From Hippopus hippopus (Eukaryota > Mollusca > Bivalvia > Cardiida > Cardiidae): a DNA stretch of 64,000 bases. This document shows, one piece after another, positions 33,320-43,713 of this stretch. Below the pieces are notes generated by a model. It was not told the DNA's origin, ran no database searches, and worked only from the letters and a program-made list of their open reading frames with translations. The stretch's first letter is position 1, and every line of letters begins with the position of its first letter. The DNA is taken from NCBI GenBank assembly GCA_946811185.2, contig OX328112.1, positions 32,519,562 through 32,583,561 of the forward strand, written 5' to 3'. Both the position numbers and the translations under genes were made by a program.

Positions 33320-34455
33320 CTATACTTTCAAATTTATTTGCCAGCTTAATAGGATCCTGTGACCCTTTCTTCTGTCTATTTGATTGTTGTTTATCTTTTT
33401 CTTTTTGTCTTGTTTATTTTTCTGACTTTTATTTGGTGATGTAGGGTATGAATTAGATCTAGAAGCTGATCTTGATCTACTAGAGTCTTTTGTTTGGTTA
33501 GATTTTGAACCTGTTTCAGATTTTTGAGGTGGTTGGACAGATGGAGATGTAGATTTCGGGGAAGGCTTAGCGCCTTGCTCAAAATCCACGGGGTCATACT
33601 GTGTTCCACAAGTTCTCGTCTGAGGTTTTGCTGCTGCTGATTGAACTATCTTAGAGAACCTAGGTTCAAAAGCTGTCTCATATTGTTTTTTTGCCTCAAG
33701 GTACGAAATCTTTCTTATTGTTTTAATTCTCATAATTTCTTTTTCTCTTTTCCAGACTTCACAGTTGGTTGATCTTGCACTGTGATCTTTACCACAATTT
33801 ACGCATTTGAAAGGTCTTTGGCAGATGCTAGATGTGTGTTTGGATTCACCACATCTATCACAGATTACTGCATCTGTGAGCTTGCAGTTGTCTTCGTGGT
33901 GTCCAAATTTTTGACAATTAAAACAGCGCAAAGGATTTGGGATGAACTGTTCCACTGGTACTGTACGATAAAAGATTCTAATACTCTGAGGCAAAGTGGT
34001 GGTGTTAAAAGTGAGGAGTAGTGTATTGGTTTCAACTTGAACATTATCTTTTTTTATTTTGAATCTTTTGCACGCAACAACTCCTTGTGGTGCAAGATAT
34101 TCACAATTTTCCCCTCTGTTTCTCCTTTCAGTACCCTGTCTTTCACAATTCCTCTGGATTTGTTAAGTGAGTTGTGTTCTGAGACTGAGACTTTCAAGTT
34201 GTAAAACTTTTTAACTTTTAATAGAGATTCAGCTTGACTTGCTCTTGATGTTTCAACGAGTAGTAGTTCGTTTTTTAATTTTTTAACTGATTTTGGAGTG
34301 CCTATTAAACTTTCTATTTGTTTTTCTATTATGAAGGGAGATAGAGATGTAACGGGCTTTGCCTCCTCACTTTTGATAACCAAGAACTTTGTATTATTTA
34401 AGTAAGACGTTTCGTTTTCGTTATTCGGTCCGGGTCTTTTGTTTTGGGAAGCCAT
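33320..34455 (-). pseudogene. LINE ORF1 remnant, copy 2
   Basis: The N-terminal part (34455-34054) and the zinc-knuckle part (33994-33320) are in different frames because of small deletions near 34110-34120. The three zinc knuckles are still readable. The C-terminus shifts frame again near 33405. Confidence 0.9.
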
Positions 34456-35651
34456 GATTTTGTTAGTGTAATTTCAATAGCTATGCGCTCCACCCTCCTC
34501 GGAGCCCTACAAGGGGACGTCTAATGGGAATGGGTTTCGTATTTCCGACGCCAGAGCTACATAGTTATTATACTTAACAAACCTTAAGCGAAGAGAAACT
34601 AAAGGTCTGTTAATTAGCCCATCAGCCGCCGCTTTATAAAGGAAAACAATGTAAAAGATAAGAAAAAAGAAAAAATCTAACCCGGTTGGTATCATAAGAT
34701 ACAAAGAAAGAAATAGAGATAAAAGTATGTAATCCTAAAAGCCAGACACGACCGAGCCGATTGAGACGGGTCAGGCCTAACCCATCCCTCTCGTCTATCC
34801 GAGGCAAGGGCCAAAGCAGTGTGTTGAGTGCTGGAGATCCCTGGGCACTCTCAACTACCAGGATCCCCTTTTCCGGCATACGAGATGCCACCCACGGCAA
34901 ACAAGTGGCTTCTGAATCAAAGACAGAAATCTTTTATCAGAAGAAAGTTTGCTCAATGAAATATTTTCAATCAAGAAAGCTTTAGATATAGAGTGTTAGC
35001 ATGATAACTTTAATGATTAGAGCTGATAACTTAGAGCTTACTAGAGTTCCCATTATAGATCTCTACTTGTGGGTAAGGTTCTAAATACAAGTATGCCAAA
35101 TGTTTCAAATCCTTCAAACATATAGTGCTAGAGATTGGAAAAGGTGTTGACGAAATACAAGTAAAAAACATAGATGTTATACACAGATGTTGTTATACTC
35201 TTCGTCCAGTGTGCTACCCACTGGTACAGATGATACACACACAAATAAGCATGTTAGTATATGAGACAGGAAAGTGTATAGGAAAGATATGTCTTCAAAA
35301 AATTAAAAAATAAAAACATCACTTTTGGAATGAAAAATTTGTTTTGGAAATCAATTGATCTTAATTTGTCTTGTTCTTCAGCCACTTTTATGTTTTCATT
35401 TTGGGTTTGTTAATTTTTTTCCGGAAATATTTAATCGTATTGACTTAAGTGTTTTTATTTTCATATTTAGGTTGATTTTGTTATTGTTATTTTTTTTCTA
35501 ATATTTACTTTGAATTGAATTATTTTGGACCTGTTTTATTAATTTTAGTTTTATTATTATCGGTCTCCTCTGTTTCTGGGGACTTTTACCACCCATATGC
35601 CACAGAGGCGAAGGCAGCCACCAATTTCTAAGGCCCCGAGTGGCGGGGGCC

Positions 35652-36768
35652 ATGTTACGGGTTGTTGCGGCTGGAGCAAAAGGGAGTCGATCTGTGCAGT
35701 GCTACATAAAGTTTTAATAAGTCCTATAAAAGGTGTTCTATACAAAGTCTATCTATTTAAATATATCAATCTCTTGAATCTCTGAATGTATTACTGTGTG
35801 AATCTCGTCCCCTAAAATTTCGTCCCCTAAAATAAAAATAAAGCACCTTAAGATGCCAGCCTTTAAGTCTTACACGTAAAGCGCAATCTGACTTTGAAAA
35901 CAATATGAAGTTGCAGACGGTGCAACCAAAAACAAATATTTCAATTACTGAAATATCAGTCATTTTAAGTACAGTCAGCAACTTAATACAGACATTGAAC
36001 GAAACCGAAAACTGACAGTTCATCTAAATACAGCAAAACATTGTAACAATTGAATAAGATACCGTAGCAAGGCTATTAACATAATCATCTCTTGACACAA
36101 TAATTAAAAGCACGGTAAGTATCAAATAATAACATTTATCTGCTTTGCATGAGAGTTTAACGTCGATTTTACAGCTTAAGTCATTCCCAAGGCAACCAGT
36201 GCACCTATACATGTGTTTCCTGGGTTTCTCACTCGAATCTTGAAACAGCATTCTTTCAAAGCTACTGACTGCTTTTCTCACATGAATAAGAGATGAGAGA
36301 CCCTCGCAAAGAAAAGTTTACCGTAATCAGGTATCGAACGTGTGACCTCAAGGTCACGAATCAGATACGCTAACCACTGAGCTTACCGACTGGTTTCAGA
36401 AGATACGAACCATACTTATTAAGTTTAATCATCTATCAATGATAAAAAACAATACATACAAGTTCCTTACCAATTTATCAAACTGATCGGACTAGGGTGA
36501 GCCAGGTCCGTACACAAACACATGCAGTCTTCTCTCTCGACCACTGAAATATTATTAGTGCAAACTAATCAATGGTTAGGAAAGAGTTCATTAATCAAGA
36601 CAGGAAGGAAACTATCAGAGAAAAAAGGAAACAAAGGCAAGTAGATGCAGAGAAGGTTGAGCAGAGATGAACATTCTATTATACAATTGATGTTTTCATG
36701 TCAAACGGATAAGCATCTATAAATAGCCCTTTCCTTGCTATGAAATTACCGTCCTTGTCTTGCTTTGG
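35652..36768. other. Non-coding spacer with one SINE-like repeat
   Basis: The only recognisable content is the SINE-like repeat at 36148-36393. No gene is seen. Confidence 0.6.
36148..36393 (-). mobile_element. Diverged tRNA-headed SINE
   Basis: The right end on the minus strand reads like a tRNA head ('gctcagtggttagcgtatct' with a B-box-like 'ggttcgatacc' variant). The body words 'ccagtgcacctatacatg' and 'ctgactgcttt' link it to SINE-A. Confidence 0.6.
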
Positions 36769-37080
36769 TGTTACAAAATAAATTAAGAACAAGCAAACTC
36801 TACTTGTTTCAGCCTATACAGAAAAATGTGTTCGGAAAAGCAAAAATACATATCTTAACCGAGTACGCAAAATACAAATAAATCTTTACAGAAACAAGTA
36901 TTCAAAAATAGCAAAAGTACAAGTTTTAACTAATAAGTAAAATACAACTTACAATTTCTACAATTCCTCGTCCTCAAGCACATTTACATACTAAATCTTC
37001 AGACCTGACTGAAGAACCAGATTTGAATGCTATACTTTTAAGTTAAACAGAGCTTTAGATCACTTTGTCGCTCGTGCGTG
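36769..37080 (-). mobile_element. Gypsy 3' LTR, distal part (left of Polinton)
   Basis: Inferred remainder of the LTR that begins at 58945. The boundary is the TG/CA at 36769, where 'tgttaca' (36769-36775) matches 'tgttaca' at 58939-58945. Once the Polinton and one TSD copy are removed, the joined LTR is about 495 bp. The upstream 5' LTR lies outside the window, so the end is provisional. Confidence 0.55.
37075..37080. other. Polinton target-site duplication, left
   Basis: TGCGTG, identical to 58757-58762. Six bases is the standard TSD size for Polintons. Confidence 0.9.
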
Positions 37081-37308
37081 AGTAGATATAATCTGCCGAT
37101 TCTGGGCCACCATTCGATCCGACCGCCCACCCCGATCCGTCCTACCATTCGATCCGACCACCTAACTCCAACCCGGCCCCGATCCGTCCTACCATTCGAT
37201 CCGACCACCTAACTCCAACCCGGCCCCGATCCGTCCTACCATTCGATCCGACCACCTAACTCCAACCCGGCCCCAATCCGTCCTACCACTCAATTCAACC
37301 AGATCTAG
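37081..37308 (+). repeat. Polinton left terminal inverted repeat
   Basis: 228 bp, matching 58576-58756 inverted. It contains three 47-bp direct repeats (37130-37176, 37177-37223, 37224-37270) of a 'gatccgtcctaccattcgat' type plus a partial fourth. The right TIR has only two, which accounts exactly for the 47-bp length difference. Confidence 0.95.
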
Positions 37309-37325
37309 AGCCGAGCCTCCGAAAT

Positions 37326-40300
37326 TCAGTCGTGTCCCCAAGCTAACGTATTGATTCTGTTTTCGAGGACAAAGCGTTTGTCGTCGTTTCTGTTTAAGGC
37401 GATTTTAGTGATCTCTTCGGTAAACAACTCGTGATTGCGATTCCTAATAACTACCATTCTCCTTAATTGCGTCTTGTTTTCGAACAAACACTCTTTGTAA
37501 TGTTCGTGCTTGATAAACGCTTTTACTACCTGCTTCGAAATTCCCTTGCATTTCTTATTCTCCTCATCATCACACATTTTATAAGAGTATAGTTTAGACC
37601 TGAGACCCACAAACTCCTCGATAACCCTGCCGCTCATCTCATCCTTAAACATACCCACGATCTTCTTATTCAATCCCGTAGGAATACCGGAAGGATGGTC
37701 AGACGGATAGTCGCTTGTATCAAACCAATTCTTAACGTCGTCACTAATATCCTTATAAAAGTCTTTCGTATCTATCTCGTACATTAAGCTATCCGTATCG
37801 GTGAAAAGAAGTTCCGCTTTTTCACCGTATTTATCCTTAATAAAGTTGTAATGAAACCTGTACATCAATACCTTACTTAAGTCTAAAATATTTTAACACA
37901 TCCCAACGTAAATGGGTTTATTAAAGCACAAACGCGTTTTCTTCATTTGAATTATGCATAAATCTTCGTCAAGGATTTTCACATCGTAATAGTTCGGTTT
38001 AGCGGTTAGTTTTTCCGCCTTTTCCTTGGTACTAACTAGCCTTACATCAACTCTGTTTCTAATATTTTCCATGGTCTTACCGAACACTGAATTGTTCATG
38101 AGTTTGAAGAAGTCCTTTTCAAACGCCGATTTGGCTTTCGTTCTTAGGTCAGTATTTTTATCGATATAAGGTTTTAACCATTCGCTCTCATCAAAAGTTA
38201 ACCCTCTGTGAATCTTTTTAAGCTTCAGACACAAGCTTAAATATAACTTTAAATTTTCACGATGTAAAATGTACCTTTCTTTATCGCGTAAATTAGGTAT
38301 AAGTTTCTCGACTTTGTTGACCATCAATCTTTCAGGAGCTAATGGAAAGTCGTTATGCCTGTCCTGCAATTCCTTAGGATATTCCAAATCGACCTCCAAT
38401 ATACATGGTTGATTTTCCCAATCATCCAAATCGACCATCCATTTAAAATAAGCGTAGGGAAGTTTTTGAATCATCCCCCAACCATAAAGATTGTTCGCGT
38501 GCAAGTAAGTAATAAATTTCGAGGGTTTGTTCAGGTCGTATTTTTCACCCATATAACTATTGTTCGCTTTCGCGTATCGTTTAAAAATGGTCGAGACGCC
38601 TCCTCTTATTCCGTTTTCGATAAATAAAACCATATCAGGGTCGGATAATAGTTCTAACTTTACCTTAGTGGTTTTTAACATCGCCTCCCAAGCCAGACCA
38701 GGCGCCGTATAAAACCAAGATGGGTCCAGTCCATAATTCTCAAAGCAAACGTTCCTGAAGTTCTCAAAAACATCGGCTAGCAGTAAAACGTCGACCTTGT
38801 TATATAGGTCATGATAATCCTTAAAAGTTTCCATCTTGAATGTCTTCCATACATTTAACGCGTGTTAATAATCCTCCTTATCAACTCCACTATATCTAAG
38901 CTTCGAGTAAAACTTCCTTCGTTCAGGTAGCTTCGTTTCCTCAAATCTGTTAAGGCTATCGAACCATTCGTACGGGAATATGCACTTTTGAGAGACCAAT
39001 TCAAGCTCTTTCCCCTCGAAGTGTTTCGAGAGATTAACCTTCTCCTCCTTGGTTAGAAACCTGGCGAGTTCGTCTAAACTTCTGGCTAGAAACTTAAAAC
39101 TATCGAGGAATCTAATCTCGTGCGTTTTAGTCTTCTTTATATATCCTTCCGATACTGGATCTAATACATAGTAGTCTATCGGTAGCTTTTTAGACACGCT
39201 TATGTACGTTTCCTTGTTTGAAGGTATACAACTCGTCTCACCTGGTGTGCTCATTAAATCCTTTATAAATAAGTGACTGTCGTACTTACTAAAGTTATGG
39301 AAGAATACGGGGGTAAAAGTAGGCTTCCTATACTTTAAATTACACGAGTTGTGCGCGGCACCCCTAAATGCCCCGGTGTAATGACAGTGGTCTCTCACCT
39401 TTTTCGATGTAGGAGTAAATGCTTCCTCACATATCCAACACACTTTCGCACTGTGATACCTTCTACTATCCTCAGCTCTAAAAATCATTTCCCTGGCGGG
39501 TATACTGCTTATCGCTCTTATAACCTCTTCTAGTTGCTCTACGAATTCCTCGGACGCGTTTTTACCTGAGTATTGGTAGATTTTCGAAGGGAAGACATCT
39601 TCGTAAAGTGATTTAACGTAGAAACAATACCCTGAGATTTTATGAGCGTGAATTACCTTCGTTTTGTTCCCCCTCTTTTCATATTGCTTTTCTAACGTAG
39701 ACTCCATATCCGCGTAAATCGTAAACGGGTGTCTCTGCTGTTTATAGAAATGCTTGAAAGATATCGTAGTACCCTCTTGGGGTAATTCTATTGTACAGGC
39801 ATCTTTCTTGCTGCAATACTTCAAATGGTTATTTAAAGTATCTTCTTTATGGAAGCGATTTAAACACCTTTCGCAAATATAAGTTCTGTGACCATGAGTG
39901 CTTATTTGTTTACGTAACAATCTACTCATGTCTTTAATCAAGCAATAATGCTTTCTACCTTCATCCTCAAGCAGTAAGAGATTAACGTGATGTTCTCTTT
40001 TATAAGCTTCTTTACTTACACTAAGCGGGTAGACACCAGCACCCTCATACGCGTGTATCGATATGGATATGGAAGGATTCTGTCTCTCAAATTTACTTCT
40101 ATCATGAATGGAAACGGGGTAGTTAATCCCTTCCATATTTATAGTGCTTAACAAAGGTTTTAGTCCTTCGATTCTTTCAGGATGATTAGTTGTTAGGTTC
40201 AAAGCTATAAGAATACAATACGCGAAGCACATATCATCCTCCATATTTCTTGGATTAATAACGCTTTTCGTGTTCGCTATCTTAGGAGGAGTTGGGAACC

Positions 40301-41165
40301 ATGAATTGCCCCTTATCGGGTTATACGAAACCGTGTGCAATCTTAAATCGAGTACGTGTGTGACTCTCCAGTAATCCGTTTGCATTTCCTTATCCGCAAT
40401 ATTAACCAGAACCTGTTCCTTCATTTCCTTGTATATTTCGTTCGCATCATCCCCGTTTAAATTAACGATCGGAAATCCTGAATGGAAGTTCATTTGCATC
40501 AATTGGCTGGTTCCAGAGTGTTTCATCATACAGATCATAATGAGTTTAACTTTCGTTTGACGATTCTGACTTATAATGCTGGTTATTCTACTCTTCGCTA
40601 AATCGAGGAACTCTTTCGGTGTATAAGACTCTTTACCTCTTATAAGATACTGCTTGGTAAATCCTTTAAATGCTGATTCCCCTTCTTCAACCACCATTTC
40701 ATCTTCATCCTTATATATCCTGTCTATCCTTCTTTTTAAAGCTTCTATCTCGGGCGTTATCTTTATCGGGATCTCGCTATCTAAATACTTCATCAGCTCC
40801 TTGATCGCGACTTTAGGTACTGACGCGGGTGGCTGAGGAAGCTCGTAAGGCATCGGTTGCAACATCTCGGTGTTATAATCGTTGATCTTGTAATCTAACA
40901 ACCTCCCACCCCGAGTACATAGACGCTCGATTAATTCGCCTCTATTCAGTCTAGAGTATCCTCGCATCCCTAAAGCTTTAGACTCTCGTTTTAAGTCTCT
41001 TACCGTGTGTCCCTTGTATAATTGACTGGTTAGACTAATAGGCGGAGGATTACGTAGACGCTTGATTAATCCGGCTCTTCTAAGCCTAGAGTATCCCAGG
41101 ATCCACCTTGTCCTAGCTAAATCTCTTAAACCTCTTACGGTGTACGCGTCGTAAATCGCACTCAT
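37326..41165 (-). pseudogene. Protein-primed DNA polymerase B (pPolB), inactivated
   Basis: About 1280 codons, which would copy the element from its TIRs. The N-terminus has two SAP/Rho-N-like repeats (residues 7-38, 52-83). A C2H2-type finger (CERC...H..YC) lies at 431-451 and a Zn/HNH-like cluster (CWIC...DHCH...HNSC) at 576-608. Exonuclease motifs are YADMES (484-489), HNFSKYDSHLF, and YNKVD after the first break. The palm has NNSVFGKTMEN (motif B) and DTDS (motif C). In-frame TAA codons at about 38865 and 37891 split the gene into three open pieces. The motif A position expected to carry the catalytic Asp is His (codon 38499-38501). The start has the 'tattataaa'-ATG motif. The stop lies 17 bp from the TIR. 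Confidence 0.93.
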
Positions 41166-41174
41166 TTTATAATA
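41166..41174 (-). promoter_or_regulatory. Start-abutting TATAAA motif, pPolB
   Basis: TATTATAAA directly precedes the ATG. Confidence 0.6.
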
Positions 41175-41224
41175 GCAAGAAAAAAAAAAAAAAATTCTTA
41201 ACTTAACATACCTTCACGAGGTTA

Positions 41225-41268
41225 AATATATATGTCCGTTAGTAGATTAATCTTCAGACATATATATT
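41225..41268. terminator. AT-rich hairpin between pPolB and NUMOD-like gene
   Basis: Perfect 12-bp arms 'aatatatatgtc' (41225-41236) and 'gacatatatatt' (41257-41268). It could be a transcript end or a replication structure; its role is unknown. Confidence 0.4.
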
Positions 41269-41280
41269 AGATTCTATCGC

Positions 41281-41408
41281 GGCGATCAATCCGTCAGGCC
41301 GTCAATCCGTCAAGGCGTCAGGCCGTCAATCGTCAGACGCGCGACGATTTCCGTCTACGGCTCATATAGTAATATGGGCGTACGTCAGGGCGTCAATCCG
41401 TCAGGGCG
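41281..41408. repeat. GC-rich short-repeat island, 'cgtcaatccgtcagg' type
   Basis: Irregular direct repeats of 'gtcaatccgtca' and 'ggcgtca'/'ggccgtca' lie either side of a 19-bp element (41361-41379) that recurs inverted at 51329. Confidence 0.75.
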
Positions 41409-41778
41409 TCAATCCGTCAGGATCTCAATCCTATATTTACCGTTCCAAACCCCTCCATTAAAGTTCTTAATTACTTGCGGGCAGCGATCTATGAATTTAC
41501 CCGCCTTATAAAGCGATGGAAAGGTTCTTATTTCACCAGTTTCTACATCCTCTATACTAACCTTCCTAGGGTTAGCCTTAGAAATCCTCAATCTATCGTA
41601 CTTAGGGTCTTTACTTCCTTCTGTTACGGTAGGGACCTCGCTTCTCTTTTTATTATTAGGTACCTTATCGTACAAACCGTGTTATTTTACCAGCGCCTCC
41701 AACCGTTCCTTGCGCCAGTACCCGAAGAACCTTATATCATCGCCTAAGAACTCTCTTTATATCCTCGACCTTTTTCAT
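41409..41778 (-). pseudogene. Small NUMOD1-like/HTH protein, broken
   Basis: The open C-terminal part (41675-41409) contains 'VETGEIRTFPSLYKAGKFID' and ends with 'WNGKYRIEIL', resembling NUMOD1-type DNA-binding modules found next to homing endonucleases. The true start is probably the ATG at 41778, which has the family's 'tatataaa' motif. A frameshift near 41738 (TGA at 41737-41739) and an in-frame TAA at 41682-41684 separate it from the open part. Function in Polintons is unknown. The domain call is tentative. Confidence 0.45.
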
Positions 41779-41788
41779 TTTATATATA
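41779..41788 (-). promoter_or_regulatory. Start-abutting TATAAA motif, NUMOD-like gene
   Basis: TATATATAAA directly precedes the ATG at 41778 and supports that start. Confidence 0.55.
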
Positions 41789-41814
41789 GAAAATAATTTT
41801 TTTTAACTTATATC

Positions 41815-41912
41815 ACTGGTGCGAGAAAGCCAGGAAACACATGTGCGTCACCGACCACCATGATATGACCTTAGCTGTTAAAGTGGTGTTAAACTCCAAT
41901 ACAACCAACCAA
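41815..41912 (+). mobile_element. SINE scrap inserted at the capsid stop codon
   Basis: A 98-bp insert containing 'cttagctgttaaagtggtgt' and ending 'caatacaaccaaccaa' is flanked by a perfect 12-bp TSD 'ttaacttatatc' (41803-41814, 41913-41924). The right TSD copy includes the MCP stop codon. Confidence 0.75.
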
Positions 41913-41917
41913 TTAAC

Positions 41918-43218
41918 TTATATCGCTACACTCATCTTATTTCCGTCAGACTGAAAGTTAATTAACCTATCGCAAATAATAACGGCGTACGCCTCCGTGT
42001 CCGCGGGTGGGTTTTCGGTAAACCTCGCTTTGATTTGGATATCGGTGACCGAGTATTTCAGTCTTTCGCTATGCTTCGAAATGTCGAATAAAAACAAAGG
42101 ATAAAGGGTCTTATAATCCGAGGGGGTAATGTTAGGGTTTGACACCAATTCATCCATGTGATAAAACTTAGACCTGAATAAAGCAGCGTTACCATACACC
42201 CTACTAAATTGATTCGCCACGAACGAAAGGTTATAGTCAGCCACGGGATATCTTCTAGAGTTTAACATAACGTACATGTTGTTTACGTTTCTATGGTCGA
42301 ATATAGCTGGATTTTGTTCCTGATTCCCGCTTTTACCAGACTGAAACCGACGATAATAAAACGCGGCACTTCGGGAGACGACCTGACACCTAGTCTCCAG
42401 GAAAACGACAGTGACTGAGGTACCGCGATAGAGTCGCATTGCCGCATTCTATATCCGACCACTATTTTCTCTTTCTTCTCGATGATCTTATAGAGTGCCA
42501 TTTTCTCATCATCAGCGGGCAAAACGTGTGGTATAAACCAAGATATTTTAAGTAAGTTAATTCTTCCATTGACGGGAGCAGCAACACCACCCACAGCACC
42601 AGTCTTAAAGATCGCGTCGTTATCATCGCTTCTCGTTAATGTGAGAGTTTGTTTCATGCCGTACAATATCTTATCGTAATCGTCGCAGAAACCGAATATA
42701 TGCTTTAATGGGACCCTGAAACTAAAGGTACCTCTCGGAAGAGGGTCGTTAATGATATAATTTCTCCTCACGATAAAGCCGGTGTTCCCAGCAGCCGCAG
42801 CCACTGATGTATCTTTATACCAACACTGGTTCAACCCTACCGACTTAGAAAAATCATCAGGGTATTTTAACAAGCCGAGCATCATGGTAGCCTGGCCGGG
42901 GTACATTATAGATTCGATCTCCGTACCTGAAAGTTGATATTTGATATTCTTAAAGAGATACATAAGGCCATTGTTCGTTAAAGAAATATTGGTGTTAGCA
43001 TCATAAACCGCACCAGTATCACTCCTTACTAATTCACCTACAATAAGCAAATAACTTTCGCAAGGATGGGTAAAGATATCTTGAGTCTCGATGTCGATCC
43101 TTATTTCTCCTCCTGAGTTGTTGAGGTTTGTACCGGTGATTGGTAGGTACTCATGGTGTTCATACTCATCTATGCTTTCATCCTTTAAAATCGGATCGGT
43201 GATCTTTAATATCTCCAT
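41918..43218 (-). pseudogene. Major capsid protein (double jelly-roll), frameshifted
   Basis: The main structural protein of the predicted virion. The N-terminal 280 residues or so (43218 to about 42345) and the C-terminal part (to 41918) are in different frames. One missing base in a T run near 42341-42346 explains the break. Family-typical stretches include 'YLPITGTNLNNSGGEIRIDI' near the N-terminus, 'YQLSGTEIESIMYPGQATMM' and, in the C-terminal piece, 'VMLNSRRYPVADYNLSF'. The length of about 430 aa is slightly short of many Polinton capsids. The start has the TATAAAAT-ATG motif. Assignment rests on overall pattern and context. Confidence 0.85.
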
Positions 43219-43230
43219 ATTTTATAATAC
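43219..43230 (-). promoter_or_regulatory. Start-proximal TATAAAAT motif, MCP
   Basis: TATTATAAAAT directly precedes the ATG, two bases longer than the pPolB form. The same version is at 44181 and 56776. Confidence 0.6.
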
Positions 43231-43286
43231 AATTATAATTTTGAATGAAAATTATAATTGCGTGGCGTGTGGCTGGTCGGTGTGGG

Positions 43287-43634
43287 TTAGGCGGTGCAAA
43301 GCTGAGGAAAAGATTTACCTTGAGCATTAACAAACACACCTTTAAGCAAAATTATACCCGTAGGCTGTTGTTCACATTTAGGATAAACTTTGTTACCGTA
43401 TACGATCGTTACTCGAGGTACATGCCACCTTTCTAAACGTTCATTTACCTCTTTCTCAATCTCTTTCATCTTTGTTATTTTTTCGGAAGATAACTTGACC
43501 ACACATTTCTTATAACCGTACATCGTATCATTAATTTCGAGGATTTCACAATCTTTTATATTTAAACGCGCGCCTCGTATATTAATGCAACTGGTACCGT
43601 ATGTCTCATAATATACACGTTCGAATCCTAACAT
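43287..43634 (-). CDS. Unknown Polinton protein, 115 aa
   Basis: I do not recognise this protein. It has no signal peptide or membrane segment. The middle is Lys/Glu-rich and helical ('KITKMKEIEKEVNERLERW'), flanked by beta-prone stretches. It is intact and lies between the MCP and the pVI/pX-like gene, where structural proteins cluster, so a virion or assembly role is possible. TATAAAAGA precedes its ATG. Its start and upstream region are duplicated at 58486-58583. Confidence 0.7.
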   Translation of the reverse strand: MLGFERVYYETYGTSCINIRGARLNIKDCEILEINDTMYGYKKCVVKLSSEKITKMKEIEKEVNERLERWHVPRVTIVYGNKVYPKCEQQPTGIILLKGVFVNAQGKSFPQLCTA

Positions 43635-43713
43635 TCTTTTATAAAGGGTCCCAACACGCTTAACTTAACATACTTTTACGCCTGAGCCGTTAGATAATCT
43701 TTTAACTAGATCT
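43617..43713. repeat. Gene-junction segment duplicated at right end
   Basis: This 97-bp segment spans the start of the 115-aa gene, its upstream motif and the 3' end of the pVI/pX-like gene. About 84% identical to 58486-58583 by eye. Confidence 0.85.
43635..43646 (-). promoter_or_regulatory. Start-proximal TATAAAAGA motif, 115-aa gene
   Basis: CTTTATAAAAGA directly precedes the ATG. The duplicate at 58504-58515 carries the same version. Confidence 0.55.

Larger units (their letters stand above)
29131..35651 (-). mobile_element. I/Nimb-like LINE, copy 2, rearranged
   Basis: Same family and orientation as copy 1, from the TAA-type tail (29131) to the GC-rich 5' hairpin (35651). I see no TSD ('atacagagtatagaaaaaat' on the left, 'atgttacgggttgttgcggc' on the right). 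Between 30480 and 30850 the order is scrambled: an RT segment resembling 30995-31240 is followed by a 3' segment resembling 29465-29580, then the ordinary sequence resumes. Confidence 0.9.

Noticed and set aside
37891..38867. Introns or stop-codon readthrough in the pPolB gene
   Set aside because: No GT-AG pair is needed, the frame continues straight through both TAA codons, and the motif A Asp is also changed. Pseudogene decay is simpler.
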